NCBI GenBank assembly: GCA_947683625.1
Contig: CANTUR010000600.1
Location: 1-64,000 of the forward strand
Source of the DNA: Mallotus nudiflorus
Lineage: Eukaryota; Streptophyta; Magnoliopsida; Malpighiales; Euphorbiaceae
Reading direction: 5' to 3'
DNA length: 64,000 bases
The notes under the pieces are model-generated. The model saw only the letters and a program-made list of their open reading frames with translations, was not told the origin of the DNA and searched no databases. Positions 23,150 to 33,364 of the stretch are shown here, piece after piece (positions within the stretch are counted from its first letter, which is position 1; every line of letters starts with the position of its first letter). Made by a program: the position numbers and the translations under genes.

Positions 23150-24333
23150 ATTTTATGTTTAATTAATGGTTGAACTATTTTCATGTGAAATCATGTTGTG
23201 CTTATTGATTACTTTGATTGATAAATGTTTTGATTTTGATCTTAATTTTATTTATGGTCATCAGTTTATATTTGGTTTATCTTTTTAAATTTCCTTTCTA
23301 TTTAATTTTTTTCAACATGTGTGCTTAGTTTTTTTTTTAATTTTAAAAATCCTTTAAAAAATGTGTTTATGTTAGTGACATATTATATTTTTATTTGATA
23401 CAGGGGGAGAAAATTTATTTATATTTTTGCATGCATATTAACATTGTAAGTATGGCTAATTTTGTTGTATATCATATGTGACAAAAGGCTTTGTTTTGCT
23501 TACTTTGTTTTTGTATGACATAGATTTTATAAAGATTTTGTGTTTCTTTGTTTTCATTTCCCTTTATATCTCTCTCTTTTCTTTTTATTTTTGACAAAGG
23601 GGGAGAAATATATTTGAGTTTGCTATTTGTTACTAAACATGTGTATAACATTTTATTATTGTGTTTATACATGCATAATTCATGTATAATTTTTTCTTGG
23701 GAATTGTTTTGATCTTTGATGTATTTTTACAAAGATTTGGTGTATCTTTTCTTTGTTCCTATAGGAATTTTGGTCCCCTTAGGTTCATTTCCCCTTATAT
23801 TTGTCTCTTTTTCCTTTTGCCTTTGTAAAAAAAGAGAAAAATATGTTATGGATAATTTATGTTTATTTTTTATATGCTAAGTGCTACATGATTGATTAGC
23901 TAGCTGAGCCCTATATTATCATGTAATAGTTAAGTTCGTCTAGCATCAACATTATTGTTATATGTACTATTTTTGTGATGCATTTTAGTGGCACTATATG
24001 CATATATATTTGAAATTATTTTCTCATATTGCCTAACATTTATTTAAATGATCATGTTATCATATTTTATGTTTTTAATACATTTGTCATAAGAATGCCA
24101 TGTTTTTATCTCTCTTGCTATATTTTATGTTGTTTTTATTTTTTTTATCAAGGCGAATAATATATAAATTTATATTTCTTATCATGTCTATATTAATAGA
24201 GGGAGAAATAGATAAATAAATAAATTTTATCTCATTTGGTATCATTATTATCACAAATATTATCACACACTTTACTTTGTATTTTTTTTTATCAAACTCA
24301 AAATAAGTTTGTCAAAATCAAAAAGGGGGAGAT
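23150..24333 (+). other. Copia 3' non-coding region with repeated purine tracts, ending in the PPT
   Basis: No ORF. Motifs resembling the terminal PPT (caaaaagggggagat, 24319-24333) recur at 23401-23413 (cagggggagaaaa), 23595-23609 (aaagggggagaaat) and 24197-24210 (agagggagaaat), with a weaker one at 23826-23841. Each is followed by a T-rich stretch, so the region looks like degenerate repeats of a unit of about 200-350 bp. Confidence 0.75.
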
Positions 24334-25473
24334 TGTTGATCTTAGAAATAATAAATCTTAATTTTATTCTTAAAAAACTTAATTTTGAGCATTTAATTTG
24401 TCTGTTTAAGTGTGTATAAGTTAGGACTCTATTAGAAGTTAAAATGAAGTATGAATATCTTGGGCTTATTCGACCTATGAGATTCAAGGAGGCTTTTGAC
24501 ATCTTTAGAGCTTTATAATGGGAAAGTTATCTTCTTTAAATTTAAATTAGACATCTTAAGCTTTTTAAATTGAGCTTACTTGTCAAAATATGAGTTCATT
24601 TGGGTATGTAAATATTGAGTTAAATTCAACATATGCAGCTGCCATTTTAGATTGCATAGCTCTTAGTATTTCAAAAATATATTGAGTTACAGAAGTCTAA
24701 TTGAGATGATTCAAAATGATATGGAAAGATAAGTCAAATATCTACAACTTTTATGAAGAAATTATAGGAAAATTAGAACACCTCTAGTATCCAATCATGG
24801 TTTCAACCCATGCATAACAGTCTGACAACATTACTTTCAATAATTCAAAATTACAAACGTTGGGTTCAAAATATAGATGTTGGACACATTATTTACACCT
24901 TCAACAACTATATTTTTTAGTGTTTATCTATATAAACATCTTTAGAGCTGAATGAAAGTTAATACTTTTTTTTTTTTGCTTATTATCATTCTCTATCTTA
25001 ACATTCATTAAAGCTATCAAATTCTCAAATATTCACTCTTTGTTTATAACTCTTGTGAGAGTTGATTGTATGTTAGAAATAGAATTTTTCTTTATCTTAA
25101 ATCTTGGGATAGATTAATAGGGAAGTGAGATTTATTTCTAAAGGAATTGGTTTAAGTGTTGCCCATTGAAACACTTGGGATTTGGTTTTTTAAGTGAGCC
25201 TTGAAAACTCATGTTGTAAGGTTGTAAAAGTGAGCCATACAAATCTTATGTAATCTCAATCTTATCAATAAGATTATGGGTGATTGAAAATCCTAACTTA
25301 GGGAAAAGTTAGGTGGAGACGTAGGATTATTGTTGAATCCGAAATCCTTAAATCATTGTGTTCTTCATTCTTCCTTCTTAACATTTTTTCAATTCTTGCA
25401 AAGAATTATTTTTAATTTCAATTTTTATTTAGTAGCCCTATTCACCCCCCCCCCCCCCTCTAGGGCTTTTTCA
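24334..25473 (+). repeat. 3' LTR of the copia element
   Basis: It starts tgttgatctt right after the PPT and ends tctagggctttttca. It differs from the 5' LTR mainly by substitutions and by a longer run of C (13-14 C at about 25445-25458). Confidence 0.9.
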
Positions 25474-25860
25474 AACTGGCATCACAATAAATTCATATTG
25501 CTCATAGCGTGTTCTAAATGCAATATTTAGTATATATGCCTCTGTAATTCTCAATTGCTAATATCCAGACGTTAAATTAATTTTGAAAAATACAGTTGCT
25601 CCTTTTAACTAGTCTAAAAAGTTAGCAATCCATAGCAAGGGATATTTTTTCTTTATGGTAACCTAATTTAACTGCCTATAATCAGTATACAATCAAACTG
25701 CCATCATTCTTCTTTATAAATAACAATGGAGCTCCCTATGATGATGTACTTGGTTTAATAAAACCTTTTTTCCAATAATTCTTCTATCTAGTTCTTTAAT
25801 TGTTTCAACTATAAGGGTGCCATTTTATATGGTGCATTTGATATTGGTGCTACCCTAGGT
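25474..25860 (-). pseudogene. Gypsy reverse transcriptase N-terminal half
   Basis: The minus strand gives APLLFIKKNDGSLI (about 25735-25695), SGY.QLRI (about 25560) and YEQYEFIVMP, ending at the copia insertion (25473). With the copia element removed it joins to 16878 (INAPTAFM) without a frame change. It is interrupted by several stops. Confidence 0.8.
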
Positions 25861-26480
25861 ATAGTTTCATCTCAAAATCAGTCTCTCGATGTGGAGGTAA
25901 ACCTAGTAAATCCTTTGGAAATACATCTGCAAATTCCTTCACTACTGGAACATCTATCACTCCTAGACTAACTTTAGATACATCTACCACATTAGCCAAA
26001 AAAGCTTTACACCCCTTTTTAATTAAATGGAAAGCAGCAGTAGCTGAAACTAAATAAGTTTGGATAATTTTTCTTTTACCCATAAAAACTTTTTCTCTAT
26101 TTTGAGGTCTCCATAACCACTTCTTTTGGTTGACAATCCATTATAGCATGATTTTTAGATAACCAATTCATTCCCAAAATAACATCAAATTCCTTAAGTT
26201 TTATCATAACTAGATCTGCATGTAGTGTATTCCCATTTATTACCACTAACAACATTTGACAACCCTATTTATAATGACAATCCCCCAATAGGCATCGATA
26301 CATAAATATTATGCCCTAAGGTTTCTATATTGCTATAGTTTTCAATGCAAATTCATATGAAATAAATGCACATGTTGATCCTGGATTAATTAATGTATAA
26401 GAATAAAAAACATAGATAAAGGTTATACCAGTCACAACATCAGATGCAGAAGGTGCTTCCTATCTTGTCACTGCATATAC
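25861..26480 (-). pseudogene. Gypsy protease and start of RT linker
   Basis: Minus strand: LINPGSTCAFIS at about 26390-26355 corresponds to the retropepsin loop (L-I/F-D-S/P-G-A/S-T), with the catalytic Asp replaced by Asn. Then LKEFDVILGMNWLSKNHAIM (about 26195-26135) is the usual conserved block after the protease. The frame 26083-25850 continues with EFADVFPKDLLGLPPHRETD, the linker before the reverse transcriptase. Confidence 0.85.
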
Positions 26481-27330
26481 TCTAGCTTGGGGCAATGATT
26501 ATTGAGGTTGGCCTATCTATCCAACCTGCACCATGTTAGAACCTCCTTCTCATCCCATTCCTTTACATTTTCCTCTACTCACTCCTCCCTGAGTCATATT
26601 TTCACCTATACTACTCTACCTTGTAACCTAACTCTCACTTGCTCTAACAATCTTTGGATATATGCCTGGGCTTACCACAATAATAATAAAGTATCTGCCT
26701 TGGTCCCCAACACTCTCCACTATGAAATCCACCACATCTAGCATATAATGCAATGTATCCTTGGCTAGTTAGAACACCTCCTTCACCTCTCTTACTCTCT
26801 ACTCTGCTCTAACTGTAACCACCTCGTCCACTTCTACCTGAAGTTACTGTGGTAGACCTCCTCTCCCATAATGTCTACTCCCTTAAAACCTAGAACCTTT
26901 AAAAGAAAATTCTCTTCCTTTTCTCTCTAAACCACCATACTTACTTATTGCTTTTCTTTTCTTTGCAAACATTGCATCTTTCTTAGTTAAACACTCTTCC
27001 ACTCTCAATGCAAACTTTAATAAAACAATGTAACTTAATGGCTTCAAGGAAATCTTTTCTCGAATATCCATTCTCAACCCTTTTTCAAACCGTCTCTGTT
27101 TTGCATCCTTTGTAGTCACTTTTTCTAATGCATACTTTAACAACTAAGAAAATTACATCTCATATTTTGATACTGTCATGTTTCCCTGCTCAAGCTCAGA
27201 AACTCCATTTTCTTTTGAACTCTATACATTGATGGTGTGTATTTATTTGTAAATTCCTTAAGGAAGTCATCCTAAGTCAAAGTCATAGGTCTATTTCTAC
27301 TTCCTAGAATAAGATCCTACCCGGTTTAAA
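26481..27330 (-). pseudogene. Gypsy gag with degenerate zinc knuckle
   Basis: Minus-strand capsid pieces: FLKEFTNKYTPSMYRVQKKMEF (about 27275-27210), then 27143-26883 (KRRFEKGLRMDIREKI, LKFALRVEECLTK). A knuckle-like YYYCGKPGHISKDC at about 26700-26655 has lost its first Cys (Tyr). The upstream part of gag stops at about 27330, where unrelated DNA begins. Confidence 0.75.
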
Positions 27331-29089
27331 ATTCCTAAATACACTTTAGGAATTAGAATCACATTAGGATTAGGGTTAGGCTTCCTGGTTCTACTATAAA
27401 AAGAAAGGAAGGGAAGCAGTAGGAGGGGAGAAAAAACCAAAAAAAGGGTGTAGAAAAGAAAAGAAAAGAGAAAGAAGGAGAAGAGATGGGAGAAGAAGAA
27501 AAACGTGATTTTATTCTTCTTAAGTTTATTTTTTTACCAAAAAATTCCTTTTGATTTAACAATTAATTCAAGACTCGTGAAGAATTTTTGAAGAAAAGAT
27601 TCGAAGATTTATCAAGAACGGTGAATCACAAATTTGAGGGGCACCTTAAATCATCCATAAGCATATCATCTTCTTCTATTCTTTATTTTCTTATTTATTT
27701 ATTCGATTATTTTACATTATTATTCTTTATTATTATTTTTTCAAGTTATTATTATAATTTATTCATTAATCATTGTTTTATCTTATTTTTGTGGTGATTA
27801 TGGAGGAAACGCATGATGATCATGTGGGAGGGATGAATTTCATGAGAAGTCCATAGAAGATTATAGATAAAGCCTCATAGAGACTTAGTTTCTAGGGTTT
27901 TGTTTTATTTTTGTTATATTTATTTTATTTATTGCTTTTTTATTTTTTATTTTATTAATTTTTTTATGAATTAATGTAATAGCCCCAATAGAGGGACTAA
28001 TAAAATTTTATGTGTGGTTACATCTTTATTTTGATTAAACTGGTTAATAAAGTTAGGTTTCAATTAGGTAATTATTTAAAATCAATGGAGGAGGCAGATT
28101 AATTTAGGTTGCATATTAATAAAAATTAGGGTTTTAGTAAGGAATAAATTTAATTATTTTTTTGATCTTATTTAATTGTTTCTTTTATATTTTTATTTGT
28201 TTTTGGGTTTATTCATTATTTTTGTATGTTTTAGGCCTTAAGCCCATTTTAGGTCTTGATTTATTTATCTAAGTTTAGGTAATTCTTTTAGCCCACCATC
28301 TCACTTAATAATTAATTAGGTTTAATTAATTAAAATATATTTTTAGGCCCATAATTAATTAGATTTTAGATTTGAAATATCCCTAGGCCCATTTAGTTAA
28401 TTAGACATAGGCCCACCTAATTTAATTTAATTAATTTAGACTTAGCTCACTTAATTTAAACCTTTTTCATACTTTGTAGATTTAAGATCACTATTTAATC
28501 AAAATATGTAGAATTAGCCCATTAATTTAAATACCTTCATAACATGTAGAATTAGGCCCATTTTTAGAATTAAAATACATAGACTTAGGTTCATTTAATT
28601 AAAATCAAAAGGAATTAGGTCTTTAAGTTCACTTATAATTCAAAACATGTAGATTTAACTCATTTAATTAAAATCCATGTAGATTAGACTAACTTAGGGA
28701 TTATGTGATTTATTGAATGCATTATTTACTTGTATATTTCATGACTAGTTTGCCTTGGAGTTTATTGTTTTGGGTTTATATGAAATTTCATGTAAATAGA
28801 GAATAAAATAATAATTCATAAAGTAATTCTAAATGAACACAAGACTGAAAGAAGTTGGTATTCTGTATCCAGAATCTCCTAGTTGTGGTGCTAGCTTTCT
28901 TTTAGGGTATCGAGTACCACCTTTTTGATTTGTCCTAGTTATTACCTTGGGTAGCGACTCCTTATCTCTACGCCATGTCTTTGTGACAGTGGTTAGTGTG
29001 TTCTCTAGAGCCTTGAGCTTAAACAGTGATGCGGTTGCTAAAATCTTGGACGTGTGCTAAACCCCACCGTCTACAACCATACACACACA
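27330..29089 (+). repeat. Unclassified inserted block (LTR-like) within the gypsy gag/5' LTR
   Basis: This block separates gypsy gag from the gypsy 5' LTR and matches neither. It starts with a 10-bp perfect stem (27330-27339 / 27345-27354) and has a plus-strand TATA-like ctataaaaag (about 27393), followed by an AG-rich leader. A stretch of repeated 'taggcccatttaattaa'-like phrases (28230-28690) comes next, and then a GC-richer end (28870-29080: atcgagtaccacctttttga, ttgggtagcgactcctta, atgcggttgctaaaatcttgg). TATA position and length suggest an LTR or a non-autonomous element. I see no ORF or primer site and cannot fix its termini. Confidence 0.4.
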
Positions 29090-30905
29090 ACCCATCATAA
29101 TTTGGTATCAAATATTTCTTTAGCCTTATTGTGGCATTTCAAGGGGATTCCTTAACACATACAACATTGCCTCATTCACAAGTAACATTGCATCCTCATA
29201 CTCATCCAACCATATTTCTTATATTTAAATATACATCTCATACCACTCCATTAAACAATTAACATTCCCATAATACATAAGAACAATAATATACCCAAGA
29301 CATACTAAAAATATACCATATTTCAATATGGCATATTCGATAGTGTAAATTAAAAAATACATCAAAATTTCCAATTTATGAATATCAAAGTTGTATTTTC
29401 CATATTAATAGCATTATAAGTATAAATTAATTTGCAACTAATTTCACATCAATTGAATATGTATAGAAGGAGAAATATTAAAAACAACCCACCATAGTCA
29501 TTCTATCATAAAAGGACTAAGCTACAAAAAGTATTGCTAAATTTGACCATCAAGACAATAAAATTAAGTTTTCTCTATTTCTATAAATTTTGTAAGTAAC
29601 ATCTCCAAGTTTTTATGGGATTAAACAAAACCCCATTTGGAGTTATAAAACTCTAGATATGGTTTCAACAAGTATTTTGTTCTCACATAAATAGGACATT
29701 CAAATTTAGTAACCATCATTCATAAGTACAACCTCTTTTATATGTACAATCTCATCTCAAAAACAATTAACCATCAACATAATAATAAAAAAACTATCAT
29801 ATATCAATTATAACACACAATTTCTTCTTAAACAACCATCTTAATAAATAAATTTATAATTATTTATTTTAAGTGTTATTTTCACATAGAATATTAAGTT
29901 ATTTAGTTACTTTTATTGCTTCCTTCCCTTTGCTTGTATTTATTTGTATAACAGCCTTGTTTCCATTTGTTTTAGTTGAAATAGATAATAATTAACTTGT
30001 TTTTAAATATCCAAAAATAATAGAACCTCATCTAGCATGATAACATCACTAAACTACCTAAACTTATGAAACTACCAACTATAACATATTTAACACGGTG
30101 AATTTACAAATTTTACCAATAATTCTATACAATATATCTCAAAATAAAACTCTCTAAATTATTAAACCTATGTGTCTAAAGTAATTTAAGATTGATTGTG
30201 CTTCAATTTTAGGTGTATAGAGGATGAACTGTATGAAACAATCCACCTTACTCAGACTAGTGATGGAAACTAAGCAATAAAATGTTTCCTTTTATTACAC
30301 TAACATAGAAGCTAAATAATATCAAGCTAAAGAGGAATAGTTTTAGATAACTCTTCAAAGTTTCCATTTCATTAAAGAAAATTTAATTTGAAGCTTTCTA
30401 GCTTGAGATATAATTAGAAAAATATGATTGAAAAACTAGATTTGTAGAACCTAAATTTTTCATCTTATAAAAACCCTAAGTTAATTCAACCAAAAATATT
30501 AAAATTACTTACCAAATAAAATTTAAGGCCTTTGAAGATGAATATTTTGGTCTTAAATAAATTTTGAAACCTTCAATTTTGGTCTTAAAAAAAAAAAAAG
30601 AAAAAGAAGATTAAGAAGAAGAAGGAGGAGGAGGAAGATAAGGACCTTCATTCTTAGCATTGTGCAATTTTTTTTAATAATAATAATAGTAATAATAAAT
30701 AAACCAATTTAAGCCCTTTATTTTTGCTATTAACCAATATAGACCCTTAATTTTCTAAGTCTTATTATGGAGTTAATTGTAAATAATTATAATCTTTTCC
30801 TATTTAAGATTGGAATTAATACCACACATATTACATGCAATTTTTCATGTCTATATGATATGCATGTTATGAAAATAAATGTAAATAAATTAGATGGGTG
30901 TTACA
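29090..30905 (-). repeat. 5' LTR of the minus-strand gypsy element, 3' part missing
   Basis: It starts at 30905 (tgtaacacccatc, minus) and matches 12954-14415. It carries about 370 bp (29460-29830) that the other LTR lacks. The match stops at about 29090, where the unclassified block begins, so roughly 580 bp at the LTR 3' end and the primer-binding site are lost. Confidence 0.8.
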
Positions 30906-31810
30906 ATATTTTATTGATTCTGAGCATTATGAAACTCATACATTCCTTGAGCATCAGTCCAGGAGTGAAAAATACACAATTTATAAGAGCAAGAATTCAA
31001 CTCCAACCTAAAATTACAAACCTATTTATTGCTCCATTTAGATAAATCCTTACCACTTGACGATAATTTATCAACCAAAGGTATATCCTGATTCTCATCC
31101 CAACCTTGATGAACAATCCTTTTATAATCATCATAGAGAAGCCAAGAGTTCTCAAACAGAAACCATTTACAATAGGCACCCATAAAGTCCCCATAGACAT
31201 TAAGAGAAATAAGAAGGTGATCTAAGGAAGAGTTATACAAAACATGAATAACTTGAGAGTGAAAAAAGTTTAACCAAGCATAATTAGAAAACCCTTTATC
31301 CAACTTCTCTCGTACCCAATTAACGGTTCTCCTAGATTCTTCCCAAGTGAAAAAATGACCTAAGGATGCAATTTCAATCAAGCTACACTCCTCAATAGAA
31401 TTATAAAACCCTACAATCAAATTCTCTAGGTAAGGAATCCCACCAGACTTCTCTGAGTACAAAATCAAATTATTGAAATCTCCCAACATGCACCATGGGA
31501 GAAGGGGTAAAGTTGTGAGTTGTTTCATCAATTGCCAAGATTCATAATGTTTGCTTCTATTTGGAATACCATAAAACCTAGTTACTCTCTAAGAATCAAA
31601 CCCATGAATTATTATAGCCACATTTGTATAATTCCTATTCTTACCTCAAACATCAATATGCACATTTGAATCCCAAATTAAGGCAAGCACACCACTATAG
31701 CCCACACAATCAACTACTTTAAATCCATCAAAACTAAATTGAACTTTCAATTTGTCTATTCTACTATATTTGGCTAAGGTCTCATAAAGAAAAATAATAT
31801 TGGGCCTAGT
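30906..31810 (-). pseudogene. LINE endonuclease (ORF2 N-terminus)
   Basis: Minus strand: VGYSGVLALIWD (about 31705-31670), RVTRFYGIPNRSKHYESW (about 31590-31540), PWCMLGDFNNL (about 31500-31465), GHFFTWEESRRTVNWVREKLD (about 31360-31300), and SLDHLLISL (about 31225). These are blocks of an AP-type LINE endonuclease; GDFN is intact and SDH is SLDH. After 31022 the linker LSKWSNK and a Gln-rich stretch run to 30906, where the gypsy element cuts in. Confidence 0.85.
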
Positions 31811-33134
31811 CTATTTGACTAAGTCCTTTTAAAATCAAATTACATGTGGGTTGGCCAGCCCATAGCAATTCTAAGTAAAATAACTCATTGGTTTAGGTGG
31901 GCTTAGTGACCAAGACCCACCTCTTTTAACTGAATATCCATTAAGTCCAGAGCCCTATGGTTTGGCCTAAAAATAGTAGTGTCACTCCTAACCTCTTGCA
32001 TCACATTACCATCCAAGTCAATGCCCTCCGTGAGGAATATACGATGTCGTTTGCCATAAGAAAAACCACCCCATCCATCTTGTTAGAAGAAAAAGTTGCA
32101 AAACCTTTTAGAGTAGTAGAAGGTGTAGTTAAAATCTTCTCACGATCTATACAAATTCAACCTTTTGTGCCCATAATAGACCTTTTATTCTTATACTGTT
32201 TCCCTATACTTCCAAAATTATTGGAGATATCCTTGCCACTACCATTTGCTCATGCCATCCTTCTCCTTTCCATTACCTCCTCAACCACTGATCAACAACA
32301 TTCTAAGTACGGTGAAGTAGAGTTTTAAGCCAAGGCCCAAAATGTTTAGTTTCCAATAATGAGGAATTTTGGAAATCCAACTCATAAAAACATTTAGAAT
32401 GGCCAAGCTTCCCATAGATAAAACATAATGTAGGAAGCCTTTTATACGTGAATTCAATCCATCCCCATTCAGAACCTGCTAACTTAGTTTTCATCTTTGA
32501 TTTTAAAGGTTTCCATACATCTATTATGATCCAGATGTGCATATTTCTAAATACTATTGAAATTGTTTGCATCAAAGTAAAGAAACTCACCCATATAATC
32601 CCCAGTGTGATCTAAAACCTTTTCAGAATGAAGTCCCATTGGAAGCTTGAAAATCTGTAACCATATATCTACATAACAAAATTATATCTCCTCTGTTGCA
32701 ATAGACTGATCATAAGAAATAAGAATCAACATGTTTTGGTTAAATGATTAAGGACCTTGTGAAAGAACCCATTGCAAATCCATATTATGATAGAATTGGA
32801 AAGAAAATAACTATTAACCCAAATCCTTAATTTTCACACCACGCATAGGACTCCATAATGTTGCGAGAGTAGTCTTCATGGCATTGAAGTTAACAGCCTT
32901 ATCTGTTAAAAAATTCCCTAGTATGCACAACTTCGAAGATGGGGCTTTAACTGGTGCTTCAACAGATATAACTAAACCATCAAGACCAAAATCATCATCT
33001 TCATCAATATGAAGATTGTCATATTCCTGTACTAAATCCATTTTCTTGACCCCATTAGTAGTACTAGACATTGACTCGAAAGATAAATAGAAAAAGTAAA
33101 AGACAAAGGAAACAATGATGAAGAAAAAAACCAT
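31811..33134 (-). pseudogene. LINE ORF1 (DUF4283-like with CCHC knuckle)
   Basis: The frame 33134-32814 contains KLCILGNFLTDKAVNFNAMK and TLATLWSPMRGVKIKDLG, the DUF4283 start common in plant LINE ORF1. The frame 32590-32303 contains YKRLPTLCFIYGKLGHSKCF, a zf-CCHC_4-like knuckle in which one Cys is Tyr. The hydrophobic residues 1-20 of the first frame are probably upstream sequence; the true start is likely the Met followed by SSTTNG at about 33071. The rest to about 31811 is an acidic, degenerate tail. Confidence 0.8.
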
Positions 33135-33267
33135 TTGTACTAGACAAGACTTTCACCCTTACCAGAAAGACAAGACTTGTCTATTTAATTTTCTGTTCAT
33201 TAGAATTTAGTTTTCTAAAATTTAGTTTGGAACAGAAATGAAATAATTCTTTATCAATGAAAATTAT

Positions 33268-33285
33268 AGTTTATTACATTGAATT
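33268..33285. repeat. Target-site duplication of the LINE, 5' side
   Basis: agtttattacattgaatt pairs with 9299-9316 (17 of 18 identical). The duplicated flank at 39548-39565 carries the C version, identical to 9299-9316, so the T here is a later change. Confidence 0.85.
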
Positions 33286-33364
33286 AGTACAAATTATATT
33301 TGAATGAAAATTAAATAAATTTACAAGATAAATTAGATATGTTAAGAGTCAAGACAAGCCAAAC
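33286..33364. other. Original flanking DNA between LINE and LTR element, ends in TSD caaac
   Basis: A short AT-rich stretch that is repeated almost unchanged at 39566-39642. Its last five bases, caaac (33360-33364), are the left target duplication of the long-LTR element; the same five bases follow the LTR at 42916-42920. Confidence 0.8.

Larger units (their letters stand above)
16884..25473 (+). mobile_element. Ty1/copia retrotransposon, plus strand, inserted in the gypsy reverse transcriptase
   Basis: An 8.6-kb element with 1.13-kb LTRs (16884-18009 and 24334-25473) that differ at scattered positions. The order protease, integrase, reverse transcriptase, RNase H is that of Ty1/copia. It includes a mutated tRNA-Met primer site, a gag with CCHC knuckle, a 1.2-kb 3' non-coding region with repeated purine tracts, and a terminal PPT. 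It interrupts the gypsy frame between the conserved 'MP' and 'NAPTAF' blocks. Multiple stops, a hairpin in integrase and a 30-bp duplication show that it is inactive. Confidence 0.92.
12371..30905 (-). mobile_element. Ty3/gypsy (chromovirus-like) retrotransposon, minus strand, split by a copia element
   Basis: It begins at 30905 (tgtaacaccc) and ends at 12371 (gttgtcaca on the minus strand). Flanking bases on the minus strand are aatat and aatgt, a 5-bp target duplication with one change, inside the LINE ORF2. Order: 5' LTR (30905-29090, incomplete), foreign block (29089-27330), gag, protease, reverse transcriptase (broken by the copia element at 25473/16884), RNase H, integrase, GPY/F-type C-terminus, PPT, 3' LTR (14415-12371). 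Catalytic residues are damaged in several domains. Confidence 0.85.
9317..33267 (-). mobile_element. L1-type LINE, minus strand, near full length but split by a gypsy element
   Basis: The LINE reads from 33267 down to 30906 and resumes at 12370 down to the tail at about 9317-9323. It is bounded by an 18-bp target duplication (9299-9316 and 33268-33285). LINE sequence alone is about 5.4 kb, a normal size for plant L1 elements. Order on the minus strand: ORF1 (DUF4283-like region plus zinc knuckle), endonuclease, reverse transcriptase, zf-RVT-like region, RNase H, poly(A). Removing the gypsy insertion (12371-30905) and one 5-bp duplicate restores one continuous frame at the junction. All ORFs carry stops and frameshifts, so it is dead. 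Confidence 0.85.

Noticed and set aside
27360..27375. Telomere-like ttagggttagg
   Set aside because: Only two imperfect units; plant telomere repeat is TTTAGGG in arrays.
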